Shown in pieces: positions 24,001 through 37,264 of a DNA stretch of 64,000 nt (its first letter is position 1; the number at the start of each line of letters is the position of its first letter). The notes below the pieces were generated by a model. It saw only the letters and a program-made list of their open reading frames with translations, was not told where the DNA came from and searched no databases. A program made the translations under genes and the position numbers. Origin of the DNA: Trebouxia sp. TZW2008 (Eukaryota > Chlorophyta > Trebouxiophyceae > Trebouxiales > Trebouxiaceae); NCBI GenBank assembly GCA_002118135.1, contig BDIU01000004.1:248001-312000 (forward strand). The letters run 5' to 3'.

Positions 24001-24369
24001 GGCATCCTCAGAGTTCTCAGCCTCTGCTTTTGCATGCTGGATGGACTGCTGCAGCAGCTTGATCTGCATGCGCAATATTGCTCAAACATCAACGGCATAC
24101 ATACCCCATAGACTTGTCCGAAGTGCTCAATGCGTAGCCTTCACATGGCAAATAACAGTGAAGCATGTACTGCCCCTCACCTCCTCACCGAGCGAGTCAC
24201 CCTCAGCTACGATGCGCTGATTGTAGGTGGCCACTCGCTGACTTAGCGTCTTGCTGCATCAGATGCGGCAAAGTCAGACAGGACCGCATCGCAATACAAG
24301 CTTGCAGACCACGCAGCTGGGTCAGCACCTTCTGGCAGTCAGCTGTCCTGCGTTATCGAGTTGGTCCAT
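20891..24369 (-). CDS. TMEM120: TMEM120 family multi-pass membrane protein (TMPIT-like)
   Basis: The family forms coiled-coil-linked dimers with six membrane helices in ER or nuclear membranes; a CoA-binding, enzyme-like fold and a mechanosensing role have both been proposed for animal members. Mapped exons: 24253-24181 (LSQRVATYNQRIVAEGDSL), 24063-23851 (coiled coil, then LLGPRTNVISTR), ~23511-23249 (LKEEYHAFRDKIGF, then LYTALALRENVLK), 22504-22335 (SSIRPWWIHHHYWSIV), 21820-21672 (YQRRRMYTRIALGKN) and a last exon ending at the stop 20891 (GVLTFYMGVLNMLNTFATLY, then a Lys/Ser-rich tail). The order and motifs match plant TMEM120. The start at 24369 is proposed from phase. Exon 22504-22335 appears to use a GC donor (AACAG|GCAAGC). 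The exon between 21.67 and 21.17 kb is not settled. Confidence 0.9.
22140..22400 (-). repeat. Duplication of exon end and donor in TMEM120
   Basis: The end of exon 22504-22335 (gcagcatgagtcctcc and following bases) is repeated in diverged form at about 22160-22215, on its 3' side. The copy encodes a similar but broken peptide (LVECFPRRTHAAAE). Confidence 0.85.
23520..23720 (-). repeat. Two-copy tandem repeat in a TMEM120 intron
   Basis: A unit of about 100 bases containing cttggccatgcaggtggaaggtatgcttgca occurs twice in a row in the intron between the coiled-coil exon and the first membrane exon. Confidence 0.85.
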
Positions 24370-24796
24370 GCCCCAGTGCACAGCAGTCCAGCAGTAGGGG
24401 CGCGATCCGGAGCACACAAAGTTTGATCCGTTGGGCTCTGTCTGTGCCCACCGTACCTCAGATGATGCGCATCGAGACTAGCGAACTAGCGCTGCTACTG
24501 GTGGTACTGATCAGGCCAAAAAATCAGTCGTGCGACGAGACAGCAAGCGTCAAACAGATCGCAGGACGCAGCGGCAATTAGATGTGACACAATAGGGCTC
24601 GCGCGCCCACACCGATCGATGGGAACGTAGGACTTTGAGTAAATCCTAGAATCTTTGAGAGCCTCGCTGGTTTCGGAGCATGGAACGGCGTGTCCTCTTC
24701 TTCCTTCGTCGCCTTGGTCATCAGGGCGGCTGTTGAACACCTCTCCCTTCTCGACGTGAGGACAGCACTGCTTGCACTGCTGAGCGTCGTGACAGA
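24370..24796. promoter_or_regulatory. Shared head-to-head promoter region, TMEM120 / ubiquitin-eS31
   Basis: About 430 bases separate the two proposed start codons. The interval is richer in CpG than the flanking genes. No core element was identified. Confidence 0.5.
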
Positions 24797-26091
24797 ATGC
24801 AGCTTTTTGTCAAGACAGGTCCGTCTCCTTGCTTGCTTTTCACAGCTTATCTTTGCCTCTCTCTGCGTGTCTAACACGTGTGTCTGTGGTTTGATGCAGA
24901 TAAGACCCATGCGGTCGATGTCTGTGCCACAAACACAGTTGATGATGTGAAGACCATCATTGAGGCCCGTGAGGGTGAGTCGTGTTCTAGCTTTGCACGC
25001 CATAAGCAATTTTGCAAGCTGCCCATCAACACCACCCTTGACATCTGCAGGCATTCCTTGCGATGAGCAGAGGGTCATGTTCAGCGGTCGTCAGCTGGAG
25101 GGCAGCGTCACACTTGCAGCAGCTGGTGTCTCTGATGAGTCCACCATGTACATCCTGATGAGATTGCTTGGAGGAGCCAAGAAGCGTAAGAAGAAGACCT
25201 ACACCAAGCCAAAGAAGCAGAAGCACAAGCACAAGAAGATCAAGCTTGCTGTGCTCAAGTTCTACAAGGTACACGTGCAATAGCACATGCAACAGCCATG
25301 CAAGCTTTCAGTCTGGACTGAGCCACTGCTTGCGTAGCCGAGCAGCCACTTCATCCTGACATGTGGAGAGCAAACGCAATCTTAATGCAAACCTTTGCTT
25401 TGCCCTGAGACTGTTGCTGCACAGCTGAGCAGCTGTATCATAGTGATGCCTGGCAAGTGCAGACAACCAATGTTGAAAGTGTACATGTCCTTCTGTTTCA
25501 TCCACCTTCGAGGCTGAGGAGCACACTTAAGACTTTTCATCAGTGCATGAGTGCTTGGATGTAGCAGCATATTAGTACTCTTTCTTTGTTGCACAAAGTC
25601 TTTTTGGGATGCAGCAGCATACCGATGGTGTTTGTGACGTTGGTGTTTATGGTATAGGTGGATGACAGTGGTAAGGTGCAGCGCTTGCGCAAGACTTGCC
25701 CTGCTCCTGAGTGCGGACCTGGAGTGTTCATGGCCACTCACTTCAACAGGGTCTACTGGTACGCTCTACTGACCCAAGCTTTTCCTAAATGTTTCTTTGC
25801 TTGCTTGCATCTTCAAGCATCAAGAGTGCGTGTGACTACAGCGGCATGGTGTCATGAAGTCTGGCATGACTACTGCAGCATAGTGTCACGAAGTCCTGCA
25901 TACTTCTGCCAAACTTTGCTTCGTTGCTGTGCATTGTCATAGAAGTTGTCAATTTTGTCAATGGTTGCATGGCTGTGCACTGGGTTTTGCTGTGCACTCT
26001 GCTACTGACTGTCAGTCTGAACATGCATTCTCTGTGTTGCAGTGGCAAGTGTGGACTGACCTACACCTACGACAAGGACAACAAGGCTTGA
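24797..26091 (+). CDS. RPS27A: Ubiquitin-like / ribosomal protein eS31 (S27a) fusion
   Basis: Five exons (24797-24818, 24900-24974, 25051-25268, 25658-25758, 26043-26091) give a 154-residue protein in phase. The eS31 part follows the di-glycine ([20 protein letters not shown]) and keeps the zinc finger [12 protein letters not shown] ... YCGKCGLTY, its third cysteine codon being split by the last intron. The ubiquitin part is strikingly divergent. The loop after MQLFVKT is two residues short; Lys48 is Arg (GRQLEG), Lys63 is Asp (SDEST), Lys29 is Ile, Lys33 is Arg and Ile44 is Met. Lys6, Lys11 and Lys27 equivalents remain. The moiety probably acts as a folding chaperone for eS31 and is then removed; whether it is ever conjugated is open. 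Divergent fusions of this kind are known elsewhere, for example nematode UBL-1. Confidence 0.93.
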
Positions 26092-27828
26092 GCAAGCAGT
26101 GTGACTTTGGTGCAGTCGCCGCTAGCTAGCACATGTGTCTTGTAAACTATATAGATGGACACTCTGGCTCTGACTGCCTTTCTGGTCTGAATCCATTTTG
26201 CAAGCATGCATTGCAGCTTGCATGGCAGCAGTGAGCTTGCAGGATGTGCAAAAGAGCTGTCTGCAAGCAGAAGGTGCAGCTTACTGAGTGTGAATGGCAT
26301 TCCCATCTGGTAGTCTGCACGGCCAGCAGCACTTATCAGTGACATATGCTTGCATAGCATGTTGTAAATTGAGGAGGGCTGCCTGTGCTGCCATGCAATG
26401 CCTGTGTTGTCTGCAGCCATCCTGTGTCAAGTTCTGCTTGCAAGTTGTATACTAAGACATGCATCCTATGTATGGGCAGATAGACAGTGCGTATGCTGCT
26501 GCAGTAAAGGACTGCAAGAAGGCGCATGTGCATTATGTGCGCACAGGAAACAAGCTGCGCTGGGATGCTGACATTGGACTGATGTGTGTTAGATCACTGC
26601 TGTTGACATCAGCGTCAATTGCTGCAGTGGCATGTGGCCAAGCAATCAGACTGAGTCACTCAGTCAGCATTGAGAATTCAGTTGCCAAGCGTAACCACAT
26701 GTATAGCTCCAGCTCTTATCCTTCATTACAGACAAATTTACGTCTTTTAAAGACGTAAGCCACACCTTGAATCATTCGGAATGTCATGTGCAACCTGCTG
26801 GTGTTGCGCAAGCTGTTCTTGCTTGTTCGGAAAGCACATAAGGACATTGCTTTGACAGTGTCCGACGGTCAAGTCATGACCTGATCAATGATGCCATTGA
26901 ATGCAAGGTGTAGCACGAGTTGAGCATCACACATATGGACCCGTCCAGGGACAGTGATGGGCATGCGCATTGGCCGGTAACACTGCCAGCAACACAAAGA
27001 TCTATACAGGGGCGATCTATCTGCACTGCGTCATGAGGCCATGGAACATTGCGTGAACAGCGTGTCATGCTAGTCATCTCACGCCATAAGCGCATGCGAT
27101 CCAGCCCAGATTGAGCCCAGATTGCCAACGTTGGGACACTTGGAAGGACACTTCGTTCAGCATCATCATTAGTCACATAGTGCAGTGCGGGGGAGGGGCA
27201 TGTCCTGACAAACAGCTACCGTGCCAGCTACCGAGACAAGGGCGTTCAAGCTCAGCGCTGACTAAACGCCAAGATCACGACAGCTTATGCTCAGGCGGAC
27301 ACACGGTTTACCAACAGTAGAGTAATAGACGCAGGCCGAACTTGACGACTCTCACACGCTCATGTGGATCCCCTGTGCCTTATGGCAGCATGTCGTCGTG
27401 GCCTTTGCAGTAGCAATCATGTAGTTGGTGTAGGAGGTTCTGATGTCAGACTGACGAGAAACATGCCTGACTGCAATCATTACCACACTTCAGCGTGGCA
27501 AGCATGCACTCATGCCCAGCCCAGCTGGCATACTTTCGCCGTATTTGCGGTTTACAGCAAATTCTTCGCCCCTCACCTGCTACCTCAGATGCCAGATCCG
27601 CATTTAGAACCTCCTTGAGAAAGGATGATCCACTTAATCGCTTTCCTGGCTTCCAGCCTCGATGGGAACCTACATGGCTCTGCTGCTGGTGTTTGACTTT
27701 CTATGCTGCAGACGCAACGCTCAGCAGCAACCGACAAGCGCTTGAGCACATGCACATGCGAACAAGTAGCGAAGTGACATCGAATCATCTTCAAGCAGCG
27801 CTCGCAACTATCCGAGCTAGCATTTCGA
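26092..27828. other. Intergenic, no gene recognised
   Basis: Open frames here are short and show no domain. The right part, about 27.6-27.83 kb, gains CpG and is the likely promoter of the Pur-alpha gene. Confidence 0.5.
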
Positions 27829-30800
27829 ATGAACAGCGCTCCAATGCAATCGATTGCACAGCCTCTTGCCGGCCTCAACGAGGACCAGGAAGTGTGCAGC
27901 GAGACATTGAGGGTACTGCACACACCGTGATTGACATGCATGCACGTCGCGCGCGTCTGCGCACCGCTATGCCGGCAGCGCAGTTCTTTGCACCTGCTTT
28001 TCGTGACATGGTCAAACATATGACAGCTATCGACTAGAGCACGATCGCCGCATGCGAGGACGTGACGCTCACCACAGACATTCGCAACGAGCAATCGACA
28101 AGCTGACTTGCCTCGTATGCAGGTCGAATCGAAGTTGTTTTACCTGGACTTGAAACGCAATGCCAGAGGCAGATACCTCAAGATTGCAGAGAAAGGTACC
28201 AATAGAGAGCGATCCACGATCATTGTGCCCTACACAGGCATTATGTGGTTCCGAGAGTTGTTCAACTACTATGCTGGGGGCACTAATGAGCAAGGGTAAG
28301 TGCATACTGTACCTGAGATGATCTTGACTGATATGCGTTGCTGCATTGCAAACATGCCCAGGTCCCTGCACTGTGATCAAGTGCACTGCATTCAGACCTG
28401 CAGATGTTGCACAATTGGCAGCACCAACACACAGTAGTAACATTTGCATGCATGCCATGTTGCAGGCCATTGGTCAGCAAAGAGCTTCCAATAGAGACCA
28501 AAGCATTCTACTTTGAGGTGGGTGAGAACCCACGCGGGCGATTCTTGCGCATATCAGAAAGTGGAGCAGGGTGAGTCACCTTTAGCCTCATGCAGATACC
28601 AGCTGTTTTGCTGCCCATGCATGCCAGTTGCACAAGCCTCAATACTCTCAAGTTTGAACTTGACAGTAGCAAATTGTGATGCATGTGCTTGGTCTTGGTT
28701 GCATGCCAAAGCATAAGGCAACTAGAGTGCTGAGACACAGCCAGCGCTGAAGCATGCTCAATACAGCCTGTCCTTGCATGGGCAATTGCATCTTTGATTG
28801 GAAACTTTCCACAACAGCTTCAAGGCCAGCAAGTTTGAAGCATTGATTTGCACGCAGGCCAAGAGGCAGGTCCTCTATCATCATTCCAGCAGGAGGTGCA
28901 GCAGCAGCTGCCTGGGGCATTTTCAGAGATGCCCTGGCTAGAATAGAAATTGCTGGACAGCAGGTCTGCCCTCAGCTTGATTTGCGTACTTGCTTGAGTC
29001 ACTGCTGCATCAGATATGTGCTCATGCTCGCATTGATGCTGGTGCTGGTGCATATGTGTGTATGCATGCTTGGCCAGATGCAAATTGTGCTGCACTTAGC
29101 TGCAGCTTGTCTGTGTGCTGAAAGCTGCATTGTCTCAAGGGTTCTGACTGTTGCTAGCATACAATCTAGCGTGTGTCTGATCTGGTCAGTCTTGCACTGT
29201 GAGTGACTGACTCAAGTCTTAAGCAAGCCTCAAGATGGCTTGCTCAGTCAAACATACATAATGCAATTGTGTTTTGTGCTTCCCAAGAGCTCTGACTCAA
29301 AAGTGAGTTGTGTGTCTCATCACGCAGGCTGAGGTGACTGAGCAGTCATCAGACACCTTTGATGACACAGCACACCAGCTGTCAGGGTTGAAACTTCAAG
29401 CAGATGTCACGGTGAGCTCTGAAAGCAGCAAACTGTCAGCATTTCCAGCTGGATTCATCGTGTGTTGTGTGTGATATTGTTCAATGGTCTCCATCATTTT
29501 GTAGTGCACAAGACAGGCATGTGTGCTCAGCACACTCAGCAGACTCACCAGATCTGCTGAGGATCATATACTTTCGCTTTCCTACACTGCCTGACACTTC
29601 ACTGCAAAAGCTCAATCTACTTTGATGTATCCTGATTGTCGACGTGCTGTTGAACTTTGTGATCTTGTATGCAGGCAGCAGTTGCAGGCAGTAGGACAGT
29701 TGTTGGACCAGGACCCTCCCCTCCAACCATCACAGAGACTGAGACAGGCGGCCAGATAGTACGAGCTGGTCACAAGCGCTTCTTCTTTGATCTGGGCTCC
29801 AATGCAAAGGGCAAGTTCCTGCGGATCACTGAGGTGAGAACTGCAATCTCCTGATTTGCCTTCCTGACCACTGTGTGTTGCATTGTATGCTGCTTTGTTG
29901 CTTTGTACAGCCAGCCTCGTCTGGCTGCCTGATCACATTTGCATGTTGTCATCTCAACATGCTGAACATACAGTGTGTTGTTGTCCAAACATGGCAACAG
30001 TTGAGCATCTACTATCTCAGCAGACATGTCAGGCACTGTGTTGTAGGGCATTGTTGGAGTTATGTTACTCAGCAGTTTCTTTGTAGCGTTTTGCACATTT
30101 GGGTCATAGCATGACTGCAAGGCCTTTGCATGCAGGTGGTTGGCCTTGAGCGCATAGCCATTGTCATTCCAGCAGAGGCAATTCAGCAGTTCCAGTCAGC
30201 ACTGGGCACTTGCCAGGAACAGCATGCGTCAGGGGTTGTGTCAACCTCACGGGTGCAGCAGCCGCAGCAGCAGCTACCCAAGAACCTACCCCCGCTTGCA
30301 TCAGCAGCCACCACAGCGGCTGCTATGCCAGTCCCTGCTTCAGCGCCTTGCACACCCTCTGTGACAGATGTGCCCCCACAGGTGAAGCCCCACCCCACCC
30401 TGCCACCCACCCCAACACCGGGGTGTGGGGTGCAGCTTATGGAGCATATGCCACCCATCATGTTCCAGCCAATGTGGATTCTTCCTCCTGCACCAGGTGC
30501 TTTGCCATGCAACTTTGCATTTGAGCAGACCAACATTGCATCACTTGCTGCATCTGTGACATGCCTTTGCCCCAATTTAGGGCTTCATGCCCTCATTGAA
30601 ATAGTCTTGGTCAGATATCAATGCATCCATCAGCTTGATTGGAAAAAGGAAAAAGAAAAACTCTTAGGCGTCATGGCGGGAGCCTCTGTCTAAAGAGGCA
30701 GCCCGGGATCTTGATTGGCATCTGTAAGCTGATAAGTGCCTTGTGCTTACAGCATCAAATTGTGTGACACTGACGAGATCCTTTTGTGCAGATGTTGCAA

Positions 30801-30886
30801 GCTATCAATCGCCAATGATGAATGCTCCGCCTCTGTCTTACAATGAGATGAACCGAATCAAGATGCATGCGATGTTGGGCTACTGA
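27829..30886 (+). CDS. PURA: Pur-alpha family single-stranded DNA/RNA-binding protein
   Basis: Pur-alpha binds purine-rich single strands in transcription and RNA transport. Eight exons (27829-27912, 28123-28295, 28466-28570, 28858-28963, 29328-29411, 29675-29833, 30136-30496, 30792-30886) give 388 residues in phase. Three PUR repeats are seen: residues about 30-85 (KLFYLDLKRNARGRYLKIAE, then RSTIIVPYTGIMWFRELF), about 90-160 (AFYFEVGENPRGRFLRISE, then SSIIIPAGG) and about 210-265 (KRFFFDLGSNAKGKFLRITE, then IVIPAEAIQQF). The layout matches plant Pur-alpha. A Gln/Pro/Ala-rich tail follows, ending MNRIKMHAMLGY. The first exon is chosen because its last codons (ETLR) line up with plant proteins. 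The donor after residue PPAP is weak (GTGCTT); reading through it would give an alternative tail to 30693. Confidence 0.92.
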
Positions 30887-31878
30887 AGGGATGAACAAGG
30901 CTCAGTTGATGGCAAACTATTGGCATGTTTTGTGGAAATGCTTTCACACAAAGCATGCAAATATAACTCTCTGTAGTCTTGTTCTGACAGCTGCATATGC
31001 AGCCCAGACCTCAGCAAAGGTTCTGTGCACTGTTGCACAGAGACTGCACTGTTATATAATTTCTGCGTGGGAACAAACTCATGGAGTCAGGTTTTCATTT
31101 CACTGATGCTTACTGCTTAGGTCGTGTCTCATGGTTTGTCCCAATGCAAAGCAACATTTGTTCATGCTGCATTTTGGTTGAGAACTGATTAGGTCTGATA
31201 CTTGCTGCCTGATGCTGTTTGTTGTGTGTGTATCATCAGTCAAGAGCTCAGACACTTTTAGCCATAGCTGCATTGCGTCTATTCTTGCGTGTGATTTGAG
31301 GGAGCGTTTTTTGCAATGTGCATCAGATGTATTCAGCCAGTACCAGACTAGTGCCTCAACGAATAGTACCTGTGCTGTGAGATTTGGACTTTGTAAAACA
31401 ATGGCATCCATAGCAGCAGAATGTGCTAGACTGGTTAAAAGTTACTTTGTTGTACGAGTAAGTGGCAGCTTATGTCTGAACAATCTTTTCGCAGACACCA
31501 TAGCCTGGTAACATTCCGCCACCTACTGTTAGGCCGAACTGTGTTAGCAAAATGATGGAATCAACAAGCTCTGGCAGTTGCAGCAGTGTTGCTCATCATG
31601 CAATGTACATGTGCACCAGTTTGCAATTGCTATCCCACGAATGTTTTGTGAGGAAAAAGGCAGTTCAACCACATGTAAGTATGTTTCACTGCACGAATGC
31701 TCAGAGCACGGCGCAGTCTGCCTATGCATTACAGAACTTCAGGACTGTGCCTGACGCGTCGCGGTTGGCGGAGTGCGTGCAGTCCGAGAGGGGTGACTGC
31801 GAGACGCGATTAACAATTTGCGATCGTCCGCGAGCACTCCGCCCTAAGCGTTTCGTTCGCGCGCGGGCTGACTGGCAT
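30887..31878. other. Intergenic, no gene recognised
   Basis: No domain was seen on either strand. A CpG-rich stretch at about 31.74-31.88 kb is the likely promoter and 5' UTR of mS34. Confidence 0.5.
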
Positions 31879-32450
31879 ATGTCGACGGCGCTTCGAGGGG
31901 CTCAGAATTGTAAGTACGCCACCAACTACGGCTTGTTTGGCCTTTCAAGTTGCTGCACTCAGTCATCGTTTTGTCTGCAGTACTGCAAGTGACCAAGAAT
32001 CTACCCAAGAGAGGGCTAGGGACGAAATTGCAGCGCGTCAGTTGGAAGGACGACTCGTATTGGACCATTACAGCCGTCAAACCATCGATAGTAAGTCTGA
32101 AATTGTTATTCAGCAGTCGACACAACGCCAGTCACGCGGCTCAGAGTAACTGTAACTTATGCGTTGCAGGACGGCGAACACGGCAAGGCGTCCGGTATAT
32201 TGACCTGGAAAGGTCAGGCACAGCGGCATTGTATATTGCGTTTGCCATTTCACAAGTCAAGTGTCGAGGGGGCTCCGAAACACACCCAACTTTGCAGAGC
32301 TGTGCCAGCTGCAACCTATATTTTTATGTTGCAGGAAAGGCCCAGTCAGAAACGCCCAAACGTATAAATGGAGTTTTGAAGCAGGTTTGGAAGCACATCG
32401 GTCAAGACAAAGGCGTGCAGTGGCAGACGGTGCCAAAATCTGAGGCATGA
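31879..32450 (+). CDS. MRPS34: Mitochondrial small ribosomal subunit protein mS34
   Basis: Four exons (31879-31909, 31981-32090, 32170-32212, 32335-32450) give a compact 99-residue protein in phase. It has the family signature LPKRGLGTKLQRVSWKDDSY followed by WTITAVKP and GEHGKASGILTWKG, as in MRP-S34 proteins of animals and plants. The protein is a structural part of the mitoribosomal small subunit. It is short relative to animal mS34, which has long terminal extensions; plant forms are also short. The start is the first ATG in a CpG-rich leader, and the first ten codons are followed by a clear GTAAGT donor. Confidence 0.9.
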
Positions 32451-32609
32451 AATGGCTCATGCTGTGACATGTCAGAGTCACGTCATAGTGTTGCCATATC
32501 CACAGATGTTCCCAACACATGTTCTGAAACAGTGTGAACTTTACAGACAGACCAGAGCTGTAGCTGCGTGCAGCATGGACAAAACTCTGTGCTGATGCAA
32601 TACAGATGA

Positions 32610-35300
32610 TCAGCCTTTTGTTCTCTTTCTGACTTTACTGACCAGAAAATCTATGATGGCTGATTGGCAGTGCTGTCGCCGCTTCAAAGCTTCAAGACTT
32701 AGCCAGACATCATACCCATCATCCCAGCTGATATGCAATTCAAGCGCTTCCCCAGCCCGCCTTGCACCTGTTACATGACACAAAGCAGTGCTGAAAAAGA
32801 AAGCTAGTGCTCATTTGATGCTGATGACCATCTGACTGGTCTGCATGTCAATGTGATACTCGATGCACGAGGCTTTGATATTGTTTGAACTCTCAATACT
32901 CAGTGCAACTGGTAACAATGTACAATACTTGTCAAGGGAAGAACACGCTTTTGTGGCTTCTGTTTAATGTATAGCATACGCTGGTGAGAGCAATGTGTCA
33001 GCAGTTCATATGCTTGATCCAGTACTGCAAGACTGCAAACACAAGCGAGCATGCATCCTCACCTGAAATCACTGCGCTGGGCCAATGGCTTTTGGACATG
33101 TACTTGCGTGCTTTCTCCTTGTCAGCTGATTGCGCTAGCCCTGCGCCAAGGTCTGAATCCTGAGCATCTGGCAGCACTGGCTCCTCAGGTGATGGCTGCC
33201 TGATTGGCTCACTTGCTTCAGCCTCCTCTTGCTTGGTATCAACTGGCTGAGCACTGCCTGTTGCCTGAACGTGTGCCACTGAGGCAGCAGCTTGAAAAGC
33301 CTGTTTGACAGGGCTTCTGCCTTGATAGGCTGCTCGTGCAGGCTTTGTGCGCTGCTCCAAAGCCCGTTCTACAGCTTGCTGGTAGAACGGCTTGGTCAAG
33401 GGCAAGTTGGCCTCAGCTATGCAGTCTTGCACAGGTCCTCTGAGGGATTCACAGCCTCGCTGAGCGATATCCGGCGGGCTTGGTGCCTGTTGCATGCTAG
33501 TGTCATGCCCAGGGCTGCTGACTATTGGCTGCTTGGGTGCAAGCTGCTTTGCAGTGGTTGGTACCAGCTCAAGCAAGAGGCTTCCCTTCTGTCTGGCGGC
33601 TTGTCTGACTTGGCTGGCTTGCTGTGCAAGGATGTGGGACGTTTGCTGATTGCCCAACGCTCCTGCTTTGCTGCCCACCTCACGCTTTGCTACAGTGTCA
33701 AGCCTGGCAACAACTGCATCTCCAAAGGCTTTGCCACGCATTGCAGCAGTGTCATGCTCAGGCGACGCAAGGATGGCTTCAGAAGCTTGCTGATGCCTTT
33801 GGAAGTGTTGATTGAAGCCAGCAGCAGGCACAAAGCCTGGCTGAAGCGGTTGCTGGGCAAGTGGCTTGAGTTGAGCTTCAGCAGCAGTATGAGGAGCAGC
33901 CTGAACAGCATGTTGTGTTGACTGAGGATGTGCTGGAGCATGCGACTGCTGCTGTTGAGGTGGATGAGGCTGCTGTATCTGTTCTTGCTGCTGCTGATGC
34001 TGGGGTGGTTGTACATACCGCTGTTGCCCATATGGCAGAGTGCTTGCCTGCTGTGGTGCTGACGGCTGGTAGGGCATGCTGCTTATGGGCAAAGCTTGTG
34101 CTGAAGGCATGCGGTGTGCAGCACCAGCTTGATCTGGCATGGAGATGTCTCTGCCTGCAGGGCCACCACAAGGCATGCTCAAAAAATTGGTTTCTGCTGG
34201 TCAAGCAAACAAAGCACAGCACTTGTGGCATTAGTGACACTGATACATGTTGCTCTGCACATTCTGTACCTGCCATCCAGTTGTCCAAAAACGGACAGCA
34301 AACAAGCACAGAACAGAGTGACATTCGGGCAATCACTTGAGGTAAGCACTGCTATGCAATAGTCCAAAGCCTATCGCAAGAATGCGGTGGAATGATGCTC
34401 TTGGCAAACCGTCAGCATTTGGCCACAAACACGTTAGCTGCATGGATGTGATTCAAACTGCAGCTCACCTGGGGTAGGCAAGGCTGGCTGTTGCCATTGA
34501 GGCCTGGGATTCCAGCTGACTTGTGCATGCTGACCCCATGGAGGCTGAGGAACGTAGGGCCCTGGCAACTGATGAGCCGCTGACACCTGCCTTGGAGGCA
34601 TGCTAGCAGCAGCTGCATGTGCAGGCCTGCTATGCACAGGCAAGTCCAAAGCTTGAGCCTGTGGTGCCCTATAAGCGCGTTGAAGGAGTTGCTGAGCATT
34701 GTAGGGGGGAGCATTGCTCGAGAAAGGTCTCTGCAGTCTGTCAAAGGACCAATGCAGAGGTGGCTGCATGTCGTTTTGAGAGGCTGTGTTCAGCACATCT
34801 GTGTTGGAAAACTGCTGTTGTCCATATATCTGAAAGCCAGGTGTTGCAGCAGAAGAAGAAGCTACAAGCTTGGGGTCTGCAGGCTGCTGCATCTGTGATG
34901 CAAACTGCTCTTGCGTGTGCAGTCCATGGTTTTGGCTTTGAGCGTATGGATCATGCACAGAGTGCATCTGAGAAGGTCCAGTGTCCTGAGTGAAGGGTAC
35001 TGCAGCTGGCTTTGGAGGCTGACGATGATGTGCTGAAGCTAGTGCTGGTGTGACGTCTGCAGCGACATCGTCTGGGTGCTCAAATTCCCTGATCAGTTCA
35101 GCGCCTCGCGGATGCTGAGTCTTAATTGCTCTGGCACTGTACCAAGCCCCTTCATCCTCTGGAAAGCCGGCAAACTGCACATAGTAATCCCATTCTGTAC
35201 GTCTGTTCCTTTTTACTCTGGCTTTCTGAGTGATGAAAGCTTCAGGTTGTTCTACCAGAACATTCTCGTTGGCTTGCGATCCAAGCATGTCCATGGCCAT
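32610..35300 (-). CDS. Protein with chromo-like segments at both ends and a long Gln/Pro/Ala-rich middle
   Basis: Three exons (35300-34469, 34193-33063, 32767-32610) give 706 residues in phase. Residues about 15-75 read like a chromodomain: a basic strand, then WDYYVQFAGFPEDEGAWYSA and a terminal helix (GAELIREFEH). The last exon holds a second, shorter relative (ALELHISWDDGYDVWLSLEA, then IIDFLV). Between them lie about 560 residues rich in Gln, Pro, Ala and His with no fold visible. Chromo-like folds bind methylated lysine or RNA, so a chromatin role is plausible but inferred. The aromatic cage residues were not checked structurally. An upstream non-coding exon is possible because a TTGCAG acceptor lies just before the start. 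The gene is head to head with uL15. Confidence 0.72.
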
Positions 35301-35968
35301 GCCCTGCAAGGACAAACGTTCTTAGATTGTTGCTTGCTGAATCGCTTACAACAGCAATGCTTCATAGAAGGGCTCAGATTGGCAGCATGTCATAAGTTGT
35401 ACCTTGTGGTGGCTAGCAAGCTGTGTGCTGAAAGGCGCTGCCGCAGCAGACTGTTGAAAAGGAAGCGCCATGCTTTTAGCTCAGTGACTGAAAGCAGCTA
35501 ACCTGTATACAAGCATGCTGGTTCAGTGTTTCCACTGCAGGCAATGCAGCATTTCTAAAACCATTTACGCTCCAAGTCTCATAAGCTGACCTGGCGGAGT
35601 GCAGCGGCTGTCCGGTCTGTCAAGGCTACAGATCAGCTGGTCGCAGCTGTTTGTGCCTTCTGAGGCCTCCTGCACTCATTGCATCAACTGGCAAGTAACA
35701 TGCGAGATCACTGTTTTGAAAACGAGGTCGTAGCTGTGTGCTGCGCTGCAACGTCGGTCAAATGAGAATGTGTTGAAGTCTAGACTGAAATGCTGCTGTG
35801 CATGATGCGCCACAAAAATCTCAATTTTGTTTTTGCGGGAAAATAATGTCTTGAAGGTACGATTGTAAGACGATTTTACCGTCAAAGTTATGACGCCGCC
35901 GAGTGTCAGGAGAATGTCTCTGTCGATTGCGCTTGTTGTAGCGCGGAGGTCAGTGGAGCGGTAACAAC
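35301..35968. promoter_or_regulatory. Shared head-to-head promoter region, chromo-like gene / uL15
   Basis: About 670 bases separate the start codons of the two divergent genes. The part next to uL15 (35.85-35.97 kb) is CpG-rich. Confidence 0.45.

Positions 35969-37264
<1,296 letters not shown>

Noticed and set aside
27495..28094. Long open frames on both strands near the Pur-alpha start
   Set aside because: Neither has a recognisable domain. The CpG-rich promoter composition keeps stops rare, and a short exon (27829-27912) in another frame splices cleanly to the Pur-alpha second exon.
30630..30715. Small hairpin (gcctctgtctaaagaggc) that could be taken as a terminator or structured RNA
   Set aside because: The stem is only about six pairs and lies within the last Pur-alpha intron, with no U-tract or conserved context. 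Chance is a sufficient explanation.
33292..33921. Plus-strand open frame of 209 codons
   Set aside because: It is the shadow of the Gln/Pro-rich exon of the chromo-like gene on the other strand and has no domain.
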